Source: Maribellus comscasis (lineage in GTDB: Bacteria > Bacteroidota > Bacteroidia > Bacteroidales > Prolixibacteraceae). From it: DNA of 64,000 bases. The notes under the pieces were generated by a model. It did no database searches and was not told where the DNA came from. It saw only the letters and a list, made by a program, of their open reading frames with translations. Of the stretch, positions 16,971 through 26,704 are shown one piece after another. The number at the start of each line of letters is the position of its first letter. Within the stretch, counting starts at the first letter, position 1. The stretch covers positions 6,708,001 to 6,772,000 of the forward strand of contig NZ_CP046401.1 in the NCBI RefSeq assembly GCF_009762775.1, written 5' to 3'. Both the position numbers and the translations under genes were made by a program.

Positions 16971-18644
16971 ATGAAATCAAATAAGAAATTAGTATACGTA
17001 ATAATAGGATTTTTATTGTTGACCTTTTCAGCATGTGAAGATTATTTAAAAGAGGATAATTACTCATCGGTAGTTGCCGACGAATTATATGCGACCCAAT
17101 CGGGTTACGAAGGATTAATCAATAGTTGCTATTCATCGCTTCGGGATATTTATGGCCAGGATATTTGGGTATTTTGTGCCGGAACCGACATGTATGTTGA
17201 AGGTTATAATTCTCAGCCTGAAGGATTAAGTGAGTATAAATCGTTGAGCGCAACCGACATTTATGTTACCAGCTTTTATCAAAATCTGTATAAAAGTATT
17301 CAATTGTGTAATACGGCAATTTTTTATAACAATATAACAGAGGAAAACGAAAAATTGCCACTGCGCCTTGCTGAAGCCCGGTTTATACGAGCTTTAAACT
17401 ATTTCAAATTAGTACAGCATTTTGGAGGGGTAAGCATTATAACCAATATGGTTGACGAACCAATTGTTGAGTACGAGAGAAACAGCGCTGAAGAAGTTTA
17501 CAGCTTTATTGTAACCGAACTCGAAGATGTTGTTGCCTTACTACCTGAAACGCCGGAAAATTTCGGACGGGTATCAAAAAGAGCAGTTAATCATTATTTG
17601 GCTAAAGTTTATCTTACCCGAGGTTATGAGCAATTTGGCTCAGAATCAGACTTTACTGCTGCTGCCAATTATGCCGATGCTGCAATTAGTAACCAGGGAC
17701 TTAATTTAACTTACGAGGAAGTATTTACTCCCGGTAATGAAAACAATGAAGAGATCATCTTTTCAGTTCAATACGATGCAGAGTCGGTAATTGACAAATT
17801 TACAGACGGAAATACTCAGAACTTCTGGTACGGCTGTTATTTGGGGGGAAAGGGAAATGAGGAAGGCTATCCTTCCCGGTCTGAAAACTTAGCTCCAACA
17901 ATGTACGTTTTTGACCTCTATACTGAATTCGATTCACGATGGGAAGCATCATTTATGAACGTAATTTACGAACGTTATTACGACTACTTTGATAAGCCAA
18001 CTGAATTGGATAATATGGTGGTGACTCAATACTATCCGCAATCATGGGAATTAGACGATATTGAAGACTGGCAAGCAGCATCGCCTTTAAGAACGGATGC
18101 AACCATATTTCCCTATACCGATGCGTGGCAGGCGTCGAAAGCAACTTACATTGACAGGGAAACACCAACGGTTAAAAAATTTGATGATCCAACGTCGGTA
18201 TATTCCTACGCAGGAAGTAGTACGAGAGATATATTTCTTGCTCGTTTGAGTGAAACCTATTTAATTGCAGCTGAAGCATATTTGAAAGCGGGAGATGCAA
18301 ATACAGCACTTGCGCGAATTAATGTTGTGCGGAGCAGGGCAGCTAAATCGGGCAACGAGGCTGAAATGCAGTTAACATTGGGAGAGTTGGATATTGATAA
18401 AATTCTCGATGAGCGTGCATTGGAACTTTTGGGAGAGTACCATAGGTGGGAAGACCTGAAAAGAACAGGGACACTGATTGATCGTACACATCAACTTAAC
18501 CGAGATATAAAAGGTTGGTTCGACAACGGAACCAATCCATTTGAAGGAGGTGATGGTAACTTAAAATTATTACGACCAATTCCTCAAGAAGCTCTTGATC
18601 TAAATAAAAACAAAGACTTTCCTCAAAATCCCGGATATGAGTAG
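16971..18644 (+). CDS. SusD/RagB-type surface glycan-binding lipoprotein (PUL 1)
   Basis: A 557-residue lipoprotein with lipobox FSAC (Cys22). The SusD TPR-like helical scaffold is visible: LRLAEARFIRALNYFKLVQHFG near residue 130-150 and AEAYLKAGDANTALARINVVR near 430. The C-terminal end has LLRPIPQEALDLN and FPQNPGYE, typical of the family. It starts 11 bases after susC and forms the lid of the transporter complex at the cell surface. A strong hairpin follows the stop codon. Confidence 0.95.
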   Translation: MKSNKKLVYVIIGFLLLTFSACEDYLKEDNYSSVVADELYATQSGYEGLINSCYSSLRDIYGQDIWVFCAGTDMYVEGYNSQPEGLSEYKSLSATDIYVTSFYQNLYKSIQLCNTAIFYNNITEENEKLPLRLAEARFIRALNYFKLVQHFGGVSIITNMVDEPIVEYERNSAEEVYSFIVTELEDVVALLPETPENFGRVSKRAVNHYLAKVYLTRGYEQFGSESDFTAAANYADAAISNQGLNLTYEEVFTPGNENNEEIIFSVQYDAESVIDKFTDGNTQNFWYGCYLGGKGNEEGYPSRSENLAPTMYVFDLYTEFDSRWEASFMNVIYERYYDYFDKPTELDNMVVTQYYPQSWELDDIEDWQAASPLRTDATIFPYTDAWQASKATYIDRETPTVKKFDDPTSVYSYAGSSTRDIFLARLSETYLIAAEAYLKAGDANTALARINVVRSRAAKSGNEAEMQLTLGELDIDKILDERALELLGEYHRWEDLKRTGTLIDRTHQLNRDIKGWFDNGTNPFEGGDGNLKLLRPIPQEALDLNKNKDFPQNPGYE

Positions 18645-18647
18645 TAA

Positions 18648-18681
18648 CTGATTATTATTCACGACGGGGAATAATAATCAG
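18648..18681 (+). terminator. Hairpin after susD (PUL 1)
   Basis: A perfect 13-bp stem (CTGATTATTATTC with GAATAATAATCAG) and 8-base loop begins three bases after the susD stop codon. No long T-run follows. It probably marks the end, or a processing/attenuation point, of the susCD transcript; the enzymes downstream may then be expressed at a lower level. Confidence 0.6.
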
Positions 18682-18745
18682 ATTACACTTTTGAAATGTT
18701 CTTGAATTTATGAATGCAAGTTATTCATAAGTTTCTGACTGTTAG

Positions 18746-18775
18746 CTTACCGCTGTGCTTTTGCATAGCGGTAAG
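18746..18775 (+). terminator. Second hairpin between susD and the FISUMP gene
   Basis: A 13-bp stem (CTTACCGCTGTGC with GCATAGCGGTAAG, one G-U pair) closes on a TTTT loop. It is strong and GC-richer than its surroundings, but no T-run follows the stem. It lies 70 bases before the next gene and may reduce read-through or shape that gene's leader. Confidence 0.55.
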
Positions 18776-18844
18776 GATACATGGTTGTCAAAATTTTTGC
18801 ATCAATTTTTAATTTTCTCGAATTAACTTAAAAGCAATTTTATT

Positions 18845-20095
18845 ATGAAAAAATTTACTTTTTTACTTGTTATTTTGGCCATTACATATAGTACAATGGC
18901 ACAAGATTATCAAATTACTTTTGAACCTGTTGCAGGAGGTGAAGCTATCGACAGCATTAGAGTTTTTAACATGGTAAACAACGAATCAGTAAAACTCGAT
19001 CCTGGAGAAACCCTTCAGTTAGGGGTCACTACAAGCTCTGAACTAAAGCTTCTTGGAGAGAACCAGGGATCGTTATATCCTAATCCATTCAATGAAAAAT
19101 CAATACTAAGTTTTACTACAAAAAAGAGAGAAGACGTTGTATTGAGTATATATGATGCCACGGGAAAATCAATTATTAGGGAAAAACGAACTCTAAATCC
19201 CGGAAATCAGCACTTTAAGATTGCAGTACCTACGGCCGGTATTTATTATATCTCGGCATTGACAGACGACCAGAATTATAGTTGTAAAGGAATATACACT
19301 GGAGCTCACAGAAATTCTGCAAGTATCCAATATGAAGGAAATACACCTATAGAAAGCTTTCAGGAAACTTCACTGTTAAAAAGTGCGAGTAAAGGCCTTA
19401 CTTATGCGGATGGAGACGTACTGCATTATGTTTGCTATTCTGGAAATAATACTTCTGTTATAGGCGACTCACCTACCGGATCTAAAACTGTTTCAGTGGA
19501 GTTCTATGAATGTAAAATAGGAGAAAAGTATTATAAAACTGTTAGGATTGGCGAGCAGGTATGGATGGCTGAAAACCTGGAATATTTACCTCAGGTAAAT
19601 GGACAGGATGATATGAGTACTTCTGAAGAAAAATACTATGTGTACAATTATGATGGAACGGATGTAGCAGAGGCTAAAGCCACCGACTATTATCAGACTT
19701 ACGGTAGTTTATTAAATGTAACTGCAGCTATTGATAACGCACCACGGGGGTGGCGCTTACCAACAAATGAAGATTGGTCTACACTCCGAAATTTTATAAA
19801 TACTGACCAGGGAACATCAGAAAAAGCCGGCCAACATTTAAAGGCAACAGCCGGCTGGATTGAAGAAGGTGCAGGTAACGGCCCCGATACCTATGGATTC
19901 TCTGCTGTGCCAAATGGTCGTTTTCAAAGCGGCGGTTATTGTTGCGCAACCGGTTACTCATTTTTGTGGAGTTCTACCGAAGTAAATGCTGAAGAAGGCC
20001 ACAAGTTCTATATTGTTCAAACTGATGAAAACTTATATGATTCTGATGCACCAAAATCATCAGGTCATGCAGTTCGATACATTATGAGTGAATAA
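18845..20095 (+). CDS. FISUMP-domain exported protein with internal T9SS-tail-like domain
   Basis: A 416-residue exported protein (signal peptide to about TMAQ, residue 20). Residues ~75-150 (LYPNPFNEKSILSF, VVLSIYDATGKSI, GIYYISAL) look like a type IX secretion tail domain, but it lies near the N-terminus rather than at the end. Residues ~205-416 are a FISUMP domain: VRIGEQVWMAENLEYL, APRGWRLPTNEDWSTL, FLWSSTE and HAVRYIMSE. FISUMP proteins are surface proteins often linked to polysaccharide degradation in Fibrobacter and Bacteroidota. Its position just after SusD suggests it may replace a SusE/F-type surface glycan-binding protein. That role is inference. Confidence 0.8.
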   Translation: MKKFTFLLVILAITYSTMAQDYQITFEPVAGGEAIDSIRVFNMVNNESVKLDPGETLQLGVTTSSELKLLGENQGSLYPNPFNEKSILSFTTKKREDVVLSIYDATGKSIIREKRTLNPGNQHFKIAVPTAGIYYISALTDDQNYSCKGIYTGAHRNSASIQYEGNTPIESFQETSLLKSASKGLTYADGDVLHYVCYSGNNTSVIGDSPTGSKTVSVEFYECKIGEKYYKTVRIGEQVWMAENLEYLPQVNGQDDMSTSEEKYYVYNYDGTDVAEAKATDYYQTYGSLLNVTAAIDNAPRGWRLPTNEDWSTLRNFINTDQGTSEKAGQHLKATAGWIEEGAGNGPDTYGFSAVPNGRFQSGGYCCATGYSFLWSSTEVNAEEGHKFYIVQTDENLYDSDAPKSSGHAVRYIMSE

Positions 20096-20178
20096 TATCC
20101 CGATTGTTTAAAAGAGCTCATAAAGGTAGGCTGGTTACTCTCAGCTTGTAACATTTTATTGGCGAGAATAAGCAGGTT

Positions 20179-20218
20179 AAAACCGGGCAATTCATACACA
20201 ACGGAATGGCCCGGTTTT
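20179..20218 (+). terminator. Hairpin terminator after the FISUMP gene
   Basis: A perfect 10-bp stem (AAAACCGGGC with GCCCGGTTTT) extended by inner ATTC/GAAT pairs lies 84 bases after the stop codon. The 3' arm itself ends in TTTT. It probably ends the FISUMP transcript, with the beta-helix gene starting 62 bases later. Confidence 0.65.
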
Positions 20219-20280
20219 CAAAAACTAATGCTTACCTGTGTATGAACAGCAAAGGATTGTAACACCGAAAATAAATTTTC

Positions 20281-21915
20281 ATGTACAGAATTAAAGATTA
20301 CGCAAAGGATATTAAATCGATAAGAACGATTGCATTCATAATAAGCTTTCTGTTGTCCTCAAGTGTATTATGTCATGCCAGTGATTTGACTACTTCTTCA
20401 TCTTCAAAATATTATGTAGCTGTTGAAGGTGATGATAATAATCCCGGAACCTTGGATCAGCCCTTTGCTTCCTGGCAAAAGGGGATCGATGTTGCCGAGC
20501 CCGGAGATACTATATTTATACGAGGAGGAACCTACTATGCCGATCCAGAAATAAATGATCGGTTAGGAGCACACATCGATAAAAAGAATGGCACAAAAGA
20601 TTCTATGATTTGCTTGTTTGCTTATCCCGGAGAAACGCCGTTATTGGATGCAAGTACTTTAACAAATACTACCCGTCAGAATCTCGCGTTGTATATTGAT
20701 GAATCTGATTATTGGCATATTAAAGGTCTGCAGGTTAGGGGAGTATCTCAGCAAGGCCGAACCGGATGGATTGCCGGGATTTTAATTCAAAACGGAAGTA
20801 ACAACGTAATTGAACACTGTACTGCCTTCGAAAATGAAGGAATCGGAATACAGATTCGTGAAGATTCTGAAGATAACCTCTTACTGAATTGCGATGCATA
20901 CCTGAATTATGACCCGTCGTCGAATATTAACGGAGGAAATGCAGATGGATTCCAGGTGTGTTACATTCCATACCGGCAAGGCGCCCCCAGAGAAAATATT
21001 TTACGTGGTTGTCGTTCGTGGAAAAACAGCGATGACGGTTATGACCTTTGGGGAAATGAAGGCCGTGTTATTTTCGACAGATGCTGGGCTTTCAGAAATG
21101 GCACGCACCGTGGCGATGGTTACGGTTTTAAAATGGGCAAAACTTCTGAACCGAGAGAGGAAGGTATTTATCGAAGGATTTTAACGCATTGTATTGGTGC
21201 CGAAAACTTAACATGGAACTTTAATAATAGCGAAAGCGATGCATTGGTGAAAATTTACAATTGCACTGCTTATCGAAGTAAAAACTTTAGTGGTTTCGAT
21301 TTAACCCAGGATGGCCACATTATGTCTGGCGAAATCAAAAATTCAATCAGTTATCATAACCTGGCAAGTGATAAATTGGGAAACGAAATACTTGATGAAT
21401 ATAATGACTGGAATCTTCCGGAAGTTACGGTAACAGACGATGATTTTGTAAGTCTTGATGTAAACCTGTTAAATGCCGAAAGAAAAGCTGACGGCTCGCT
21501 GCCCGAAATCAACTATCTGAAACCCAAAGCCGGATCTGACCTTGTTGACGCAGGAATGGATGTGGGACTGGAATATTATGGAACCGCACCTGACCTTGGG
21601 GCAATCGAATCTGACTTTGCAACGGGAGCGATTGATCTTGATTTGAATAAAGACAAAATCAAAGTATTTCCAAATCCCTCTGATTCGAAGCGGATAAACG
21701 TGGATCTGGGGAATATGGAAAGTTCTCAAACAGCTGCAATTGATATTTACGATTGCAACGGGAAAACAGTCTATCAAAAAAAAAATATTGATGCTTCATA
21801 TGGAAATCAACGATTTATTTCTCTCGATTTGTCCGGATTAGATTCCGGAATTTATATATTGAGGTATCGAAACGAATTCATAAGTCAAAGCTGTAAGCTG
21901 GTTATGACTAACTAA
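20281..21915 (+). CDS. Right-handed parallel beta-helix protein (polysaccharide lyase-like) with T9SS sorting domain
   Basis: A 544-residue exported protein. A signal segment lies at ~15-37. The helix begins with YYVAVEGDDNNPGTLDQPF and GDTIFIRGGTYY, the standard entry motif of PL9/PL1-like and related beta-helix enzymes. Coils follow (NNVIEHCTAFENEGIGIQIR, HCIGAENLTWNFNN). Residues ~460-544 are a type A T9SS tail (KVFPNPSDSKRINVDL, IDIYDCNGKTVYQ, GIYILRY). It should be exported through T9SS to the surface. A pectate/rhamnogalacturonan lyase role fits the neighbouring fucosidase and rhamnosidase. The catalytic residues are not identified, so a non-lyase beta-helix hydrolase remains possible. 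Confidence 0.75.
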   Translation: MYRIKDYAKDIKSIRTIAFIISFLLSSSVLCHASDLTTSSSSKYYVAVEGDDNNPGTLDQPFASWQKGIDVAEPGDTIFIRGGTYYADPEINDRLGAHIDKKNGTKDSMICLFAYPGETPLLDASTLTNTTRQNLALYIDESDYWHIKGLQVRGVSQQGRTGWIAGILIQNGSNNVIEHCTAFENEGIGIQIREDSEDNLLLNCDAYLNYDPSSNINGGNADGFQVCYIPYRQGAPRENILRGCRSWKNSDDGYDLWGNEGRVIFDRCWAFRNGTHRGDGYGFKMGKTSEPREEGIYRRILTHCIGAENLTWNFNNSESDALVKIYNCTAYRSKNFSGFDLTQDGHIMSGEIKNSISYHNLASDKLGNEILDEYNDWNLPEVTVTDDDFVSLDVNLLNAERKADGSLPEINYLKPKAGSDLVDAGMDVGLEYYGTAPDLGAIESDFATGAIDLDLNKDKIKVFPNPSDSKRINVDLGNMESSQTAAIDIYDCNGKTVYQKKNIDASYGNQRFISLDLSGLDSGIYILRYRNEFISQSCKLVMTN

Positions 21916-21975
21916 AAAAACTGGTAAAAACGGACTGATTTCCGTTTAACGAATTAAAATTTAAGAAGAACGATT

Positions 21976-23448
21976 ATGCAACAAATAAAATTGAATTATA
22001 GCTGGGTGTCCATGCTGCTGGCCTTTATGCTCTGGAGTAATTACACATTTGCGCAGGAAGACGATGAAATTACAAAGGATTGGCAAAAAATGAATGCTTC
22101 AAAAGATCAGGATTACATTGATTACAACGATGCAAAATTCGGGATGTTTATCCACTGGGGAGCTTATTCTGATCTTGGCGGAGTGTGGAAAGGGAAAAAA
22201 ATTCCGAAGCTGGGCGAGTGGATCATGTATCATGGTCAAATCCCCAGAGACGAGTACAGGGAAGTTTGCCAAAACTTTAATCCGGTTGGATTTGATGCTG
22301 AAGCATGGGTAAAACTGGCAAAAGCTGCCGGTATGAAATACATTGTGGCAATGACCAAACATCATGACGGATTTTCGTTGTATAATTCTGATGTTACCGA
22401 TTTTAATATTTACGACTATACCGATTTCAAAAGAGATCCGATTGCTGAGATTTACAAGGCCTGCAAGAAATACGATATTCGTCTTGGATTGTACTATTCG
22501 CATTCTATCGACTGGATGGATGGAGGCGATGCCGGATTTGCACAGGAGAAAAAATTAAATCCTGAGCATGACGATCATTATGGTGCAAATTTATGGGATC
22601 CTTCGCCATTGAGCTACGAGGAATATTTTGATACAAAAGCAAAACCGCAAATGCGCGAGATTCTTACCAAATTCCCAGATTTGATAGAGGTTTGGTACGA
22701 CTTTCCTCGGTTTATAAACAGGCAGCAAAGTTATGAGTTTTACAAGTTAGCTTACGACATTCAGCCAAACTGTCTTATTTGCAGCCGGGTTGGAAACTAC
22801 CTGGGGGATTTTTTAACTGCCGGCGACAATCAAATACCAACCACTATTACCACTGAATACCGAACATGGGAAACACCGGGTACGCTTAATAATACCTGGG
22901 GGTATAAATCTTACGACAACGACTGGAAAACGTTTGAAGAGGTGCTGTATTGGATTGTTGAAATTGCCAGTAAAGGCGGCAACTACCTTTTAAATATTGG
23001 CCCTGACGGGAAAGGTTATGTGCCAGAAGAAAGTGTAAAACTTCTAAAACAGGTTGGTAAATGGATGGAAGTAAACGGTGAAGCCATTTATGGAACAAGC
23101 CGCTGGGTGACTCTTCGAGAAGGACCTACTCAAATGGAAATGAAAAGTACAACTCACAGAGAAGAGTACGGTTTTGATCTGGAGTTTACGCCTCAGGATT
23201 TTTGGTTCACTAAAAAAGAAGATGTTGTTTATGCCATTTCGCTTTCCAATGAACTTAAAGACAAGTTGACAATTAAATCGCTTTCTTTCGTTGCCTCTCA
23301 AATTGAAAGTATTGATATTCTGGGAGATCAGCAAGACCTGGAATGGGAGACTAAGAATGATGCAGTTGACATTTGGCTAAACCAAACTGGAAATACATCT
23401 GAAGCCTTCAAGAACGGATTGGTACTTAAAGTAACCCTAAAAGAATAG
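21976..23448 (+). CDS. GH29 alpha-L-fucosidase (PUL 1)
   Basis: A 490-residue exported enzyme with signal peptide ending near TFAQ (residue 26). GH29 hallmarks are FGMFIHWGAYS, MKYIVAMTKHHDGFSLY and LGLYYSHSIDW. The nucleophile Asp242 lies in EVWYDFPR. The C-terminal part carries ASKGGNYLLNIGPDGKG and a beta-sandwich. It would hydrolyse terminal alpha-L-fucosyl groups in the periplasm. It lies 60 bases after the beta-helix gene and 8 before the esterase gene, suggesting one transcript. A second, shorter GH29 is present in PUL 2. Confidence 0.92.
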   Translation: MQQIKLNYSWVSMLLAFMLWSNYTFAQEDDEITKDWQKMNASKDQDYIDYNDAKFGMFIHWGAYSDLGGVWKGKKIPKLGEWIMYHGQIPRDEYREVCQNFNPVGFDAEAWVKLAKAAGMKYIVAMTKHHDGFSLYNSDVTDFNIYDYTDFKRDPIAEIYKACKKYDIRLGLYYSHSIDWMDGGDAGFAQEKKLNPEHDDHYGANLWDPSPLSYEEYFDTKAKPQMREILTKFPDLIEVWYDFPRFINRQQSYEFYKLAYDIQPNCLICSRVGNYLGDFLTAGDNQIPTTITTEYRTWETPGTLNNTWGYKSYDNDWKTFEEVLYWIVEIASKGGNYLLNIGPDGKGYVPEESVKLLKQVGKWMEVNGEAIYGTSRWVTLREGPTQMEMKSTTHREEYGFDLEFTPQDFWFTKKEDVVYAISLSNELKDKLTIKSLSFVASQIESIDILGDQQDLEWETKNDAVDIWLNQTGNTSEAFKNGLVLKVTLKE

Positions 23449-23456
23449 TTCTGCTG

Positions 23457-25661
23457 ATGCCCGGGAAAACAGTCATACGGTTTGGAGGAATACTTTTTTT
23501 GAGTGTGTTCTGTCTGGTCGCGAGAGCACAATCCGATCAACTGTCGGTATTTGATACCCACAGGGATGAGAATCCGGTTTGGTTAACACTTACTACTCAC
23601 AACGAGTCCCTATATCGTCATATTTCTAAAAAAGCATTATTGCTTCTCAATCAGCGTGATAGTTTAATTGCGACAATTAAGGATGAAAATGACTGGATTT
23701 TGTATGGACAAAACATCAAAAAAAAGGTGTTTGGAAAAGTTGATAATTTTAAAAAAACGCCTTTGAAAGTGAGGATTACAAGTACCATTCAGAAGAAGGA
23801 TTTTTACGTAGAGAACACCATCTTTGAAAGTTTGTCAGGTTTTTATGTTACGGGTAGTTTGTTTGTTCCCAGAGACATAAACAAACCTTTGCCTTGTGTA
23901 ATTTACTGCTCAGGACATTCAGAAACGGCTTATCGCGATGAAGTTTATCAGCGGGTAATTCTGAACCTGGTAAAAAAGGGATTTGCAGTATTTGCTTTCG
24001 ATCCGGTCGGGCAGGGCGAGCGTTTACAATACCCGGAAAAATTGGATAATACGTCTTCTGATTGGGGACCAACTGCAGAGCATTCGTATGCCGGAGCTCC
24101 CTATTTGCTTTTGGGCTTGTCTTTATCAGACTTTATGATTTGGGACGGTGTTCGGGTAGTGGATTATCTGTGTTCGCTCCCAATAATTGATAGTACAAGG
24201 ATTGGTATAACCGGACGATCAGGGGGAGGTACCCAAGCTGCCTTGATTGCTGCATACGACGAACGGATTTCCGCCGCCGCTTCGGAATGCTATATCACAA
24301 GTTTCCAGCGTTTGTTCGAGTCGATCGGGCCACAGGATGCTGAACAGAATCCATATTCAGCAATAAAATATGGATTTAATCATGCCGATTTTTTTCACAT
24401 GAGGGCTCCGAAACCATCTTTATTAGTAAGCACAACGAATGACTTTTTTAGTATTCAGGGAGCCAGAGAAACATTCAGCGAAGCGCAGAAATCGTATTCC
24501 GCTTTAAGTGCATCAGAGAACTTGAAGATGGTTGAAAGTTTAGGAAAGCACGAATCAACTCAGAAAAACAGGGAGTCGGTTTATGCTTTCTTTCAAAAGC
24601 ATCTTGAAAACGAGGGGAACAGTAGCGAGGAAAGTTTTGTGTTGCTTGCTCCGGAAGAATTACGTGTGACCACAACAGGTCAGATTTCCACTACCTTAAA
24701 AAGTAATAGCATGTTTGAAGTAATACAAGATTTTACGGACAGTGTGGTTGGTGGAAGACAATTCGAAACACCAAAGAAAGTAGTCGATAATCGCAAGTTT
24801 ATTATTCGTAAAGCGCATGAATTGTCAGGTTACGAAAATGACAGAAGTATTAAATCGGTAGTGTTTACCGGGATAGAAGCTAGAAATAACTTTAAAGTTG
24901 AGAAATATTTTATACAAGGGAAGACTATTGATTATGTCATTCCTTTCATCCTGATAAAACCTTACGGAGATTCTAAAAGACCATTACTTATGTATTTGGA
25001 TTCAAATGGAAAAAATGATTTGCTATCCGATGAAAGCATCATCAACGAATACATCGAAAAGGGGTATTCAATTTTGGTACCCGATCTTTCGGGATGTGGT
25101 GAATTGGCCAACCTATTATTTGAAGGAGATTCGTACCTGAAAGGATATTCGTACAATATTCTGTTTGGAGCAAATCTCAGTGGCAGCAGTATTGCCGGAA
25201 TCCAATCAAGCGATCTCAACATGATCTATGATTGTATTCAGCAAAGGGATGACATTGATTGCCGAAATATAACCGCTATGGTTAATGGCGAAATGTGTTC
25301 ATCGTACCTTCATTTTGCCATAGGTGAACCAGATATCAAAAAGACGATTCTGATAAACCCACTGGTATCCTACGAGAATATTGTACGAACCCGGGATTAC
25401 AACTCGCGATACATCTGGACAGCTGTTCCCGGTGCCTTGCAATATTATGACTTACCTTACCTCGAATCCTTACTCACTCCGGCCGAATTAATCATTATCG
25501 ATCCGGTGAATGCAAAAGGCGAGGTGTTGGAAACGGCACAAATGGATGTCCGGTATTCACTGGTAAAAGAAGTGTATGAGCGAAACAAGGCAGAGCACAG
25601 GCTGGAACTTATTACTACCAAAAATAAGCAGGCAAAACAAAGTCTTGGGCAGTACTTATAA
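23457..25661 (+). CDS. Two-domain alpha/beta-hydrolase esterase (acetyl xylan esterase-like)
   Basis: A 734-residue exported protein (signal to about VARAQ, residue 24). The first alpha/beta-hydrolase domain (~105-385) has a full triad by motif: Ser255 in GRSGGG, Asp329 in TTNDFF and His365 in LGKHEST. It resembles the AXE1/abhydrolase_7 group that removes acetyl or methyl groups from polysaccharides. The second half (~470-734) repeats the fold (FILIKPYGDSKRPLLMYLDS, YSILVPDLSGCGELANL), but the nucleophile elbow reads VNGEMCS, so it is probably inactive. It is tightly linked to the fucosidase gene and likely de-esterifies the same glycan. Confidence 0.8.
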   Translation: MPGKTVIRFGGILFLSVFCLVARAQSDQLSVFDTHRDENPVWLTLTTHNESLYRHISKKALLLLNQRDSLIATIKDENDWILYGQNIKKKVFGKVDNFKKTPLKVRITSTIQKKDFYVENTIFESLSGFYVTGSLFVPRDINKPLPCVIYCSGHSETAYRDEVYQRVILNLVKKGFAVFAFDPVGQGERLQYPEKLDNTSSDWGPTAEHSYAGAPYLLLGLSLSDFMIWDGVRVVDYLCSLPIIDSTRIGITGRSGGGTQAALIAAYDERISAAASECYITSFQRLFESIGPQDAEQNPYSAIKYGFNHADFFHMRAPKPSLLVSTTNDFFSIQGARETFSEAQKSYSALSASENLKMVESLGKHESTQKNRESVYAFFQKHLENEGNSSEESFVLLAPEELRVTTTGQISTTLKSNSMFEVIQDFTDSVVGGRQFETPKKVVDNRKFIIRKAHELSGYENDRSIKSVVFTGIEARNNFKVEKYFIQGKTIDYVIPFILIKPYGDSKRPLLMYLDSNGKNDLLSDESIINEYIEKGYSILVPDLSGCGELANLLFEGDSYLKGYSYNILFGANLSGSSIAGIQSSDLNMIYDCIQQRDDIDCRNITAMVNGEMCSSYLHFAIGEPDIKKTILINPLVSYENIVRTRDYNSRYIWTAVPGALQYYDLPYLESLLTPAELIIIDPVNAKGEVLETAQMDVRYSLVKEVYERNKAEHRLELITTKNKQAKQSLGQYL

Positions 25662-25728
25662 TGCGCCTTGTAACTATTGGATAGATGTTAAGATCGAAAG
25701 CTTAATCATTTCAAATGACTTTATAACC

Positions 25729-26691
25729 ATGAAAACAAAGCCAGGGAATTTCATTAAATATGCGCACTGTACTGATACTGTTTACTATCAGTTTATACTG
25801 AAGGTCATTGCTATATTTTTTATTGGTTTGGTTCTTATTCCTGTTTTAGCTTTCAGCATTCTGGATAAGGAGAAAACGGAAAACAAGTTCAAAACTGAAT
25901 TCAGATTCAAGAATTATTACGATGAAGCGGGTAACCGAAAACCGAACCCGGAACCTCAACAAATATATGGTCCGGTATATTCTGTTGGTCCGCTAACGGT
26001 TTGTGCCTATCTGGTGAAAACAGAGCTTGGATTGATCATGTTTGATGCCGGATATGATAAGGACGGAAGCCTTATTCCCGACAATATCCGCAAACTGGGC
26101 ATGAATCCAAAGGATGTCAAAAAAATATTCATAACACATTGGCATGGAGACCACTCAAGTGGCTCAGCACGCCTTTCCGACATTTCCGATACCGATATAC
26201 TGATTCATAAAGACGATCTAGATATTGTAAAGGAGCGGGTCTTTACAAAGGACTATATGGTTCCGGCCAAAGATAGAATAGTTCCATTGGAAGATGGCGA
26301 GATTTTCAATTTTGGAGATGTTCAGGTAAAAGTCATCCATACTCCGGGGCAAACTCCCGGTGAAGTAGTGTATCTGCTTACGGTTAGTGGTCCGCAGGGT
26401 AAATGCCATGCTTTGGTTGCCGGCGACGCCACTGCAATGAAAAGTACCGTCGAAGAAATTGAACCCAATAAATTCCACGGAATTGTACAAGCCTATGAAA
26501 AAACTGTGGGTATACTGAAGTCGCTTGAATTCGACCTTTACCTTGGCGGGCATCCGCACCAGGTCTTTAAGGAAATGCGGGAAGACGGCAATCCCTTTGT
26601 TACGCGCGAACAGTGGCATAGAATGGTGGACAACCGGAATCAGCAAAAAATTGATTTCCTGGTAAAACACCCCGAGTATATAAACTATTAA
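25729..26691 (+). CDS. Metallo-beta-lactamase-fold hydrolase, membrane-anchored
   Basis: About 320 residues from ATG 25729. The frame is open from 25576, but that longer start lies inside the esterase gene and adds a non-signal-like leader, so the internal Met followed by a hydrophobic anchor (VIAIFFIGLVLIPVLAFSIL) is preferred. The zinc motif is His137-Trp-His139-Gly-Asp141-His142 (THWHGDHSSG). Later ligands are in VIHTPGQTPGEV, VAGDAT and LGGHPHQ. The arrangement resembles class B3-like enzymes and other periplasmic MBL hydrolases. In this enzyme cluster a lactone or ester substrate is more plausible than an antibiotic; this is inference. Confidence 0.75.
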   Translation: MKTKPGNFIKYAHCTDTVYYQFILKVIAIFFIGLVLIPVLAFSILDKEKTENKFKTEFRFKNYYDEAGNRKPNPEPQQIYGPVYSVGPLTVCAYLVKTELGLIMFDAGYDKDGSLIPDNIRKLGMNPKDVKKIFITHWHGDHSSGSARLSDISDTDILIHKDDLDIVKERVFTKDYMVPAKDRIVPLEDGEIFNFGDVQVKVIHTPGQTPGEVVYLLTVSGPQGKCHALVAGDATAMKSTVEEIEPNKFHGIVQAYEKTVGILKSLEFDLYLGGHPHQVFKEMREDGNPFVTREQWHRMVDNRNQQKIDFLVKHPEYINY

Positions 26692-26704
26692 TCACTGCGC
26701 CTGG

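Noticed and set aside
25576..25728. Upstream extension of the metallo-beta-lactamase-fold gene
   Set aside because: It lies within the esterase gene and lacks signal character; the ATG at 25729 gives a hydrophobic anchor directly.
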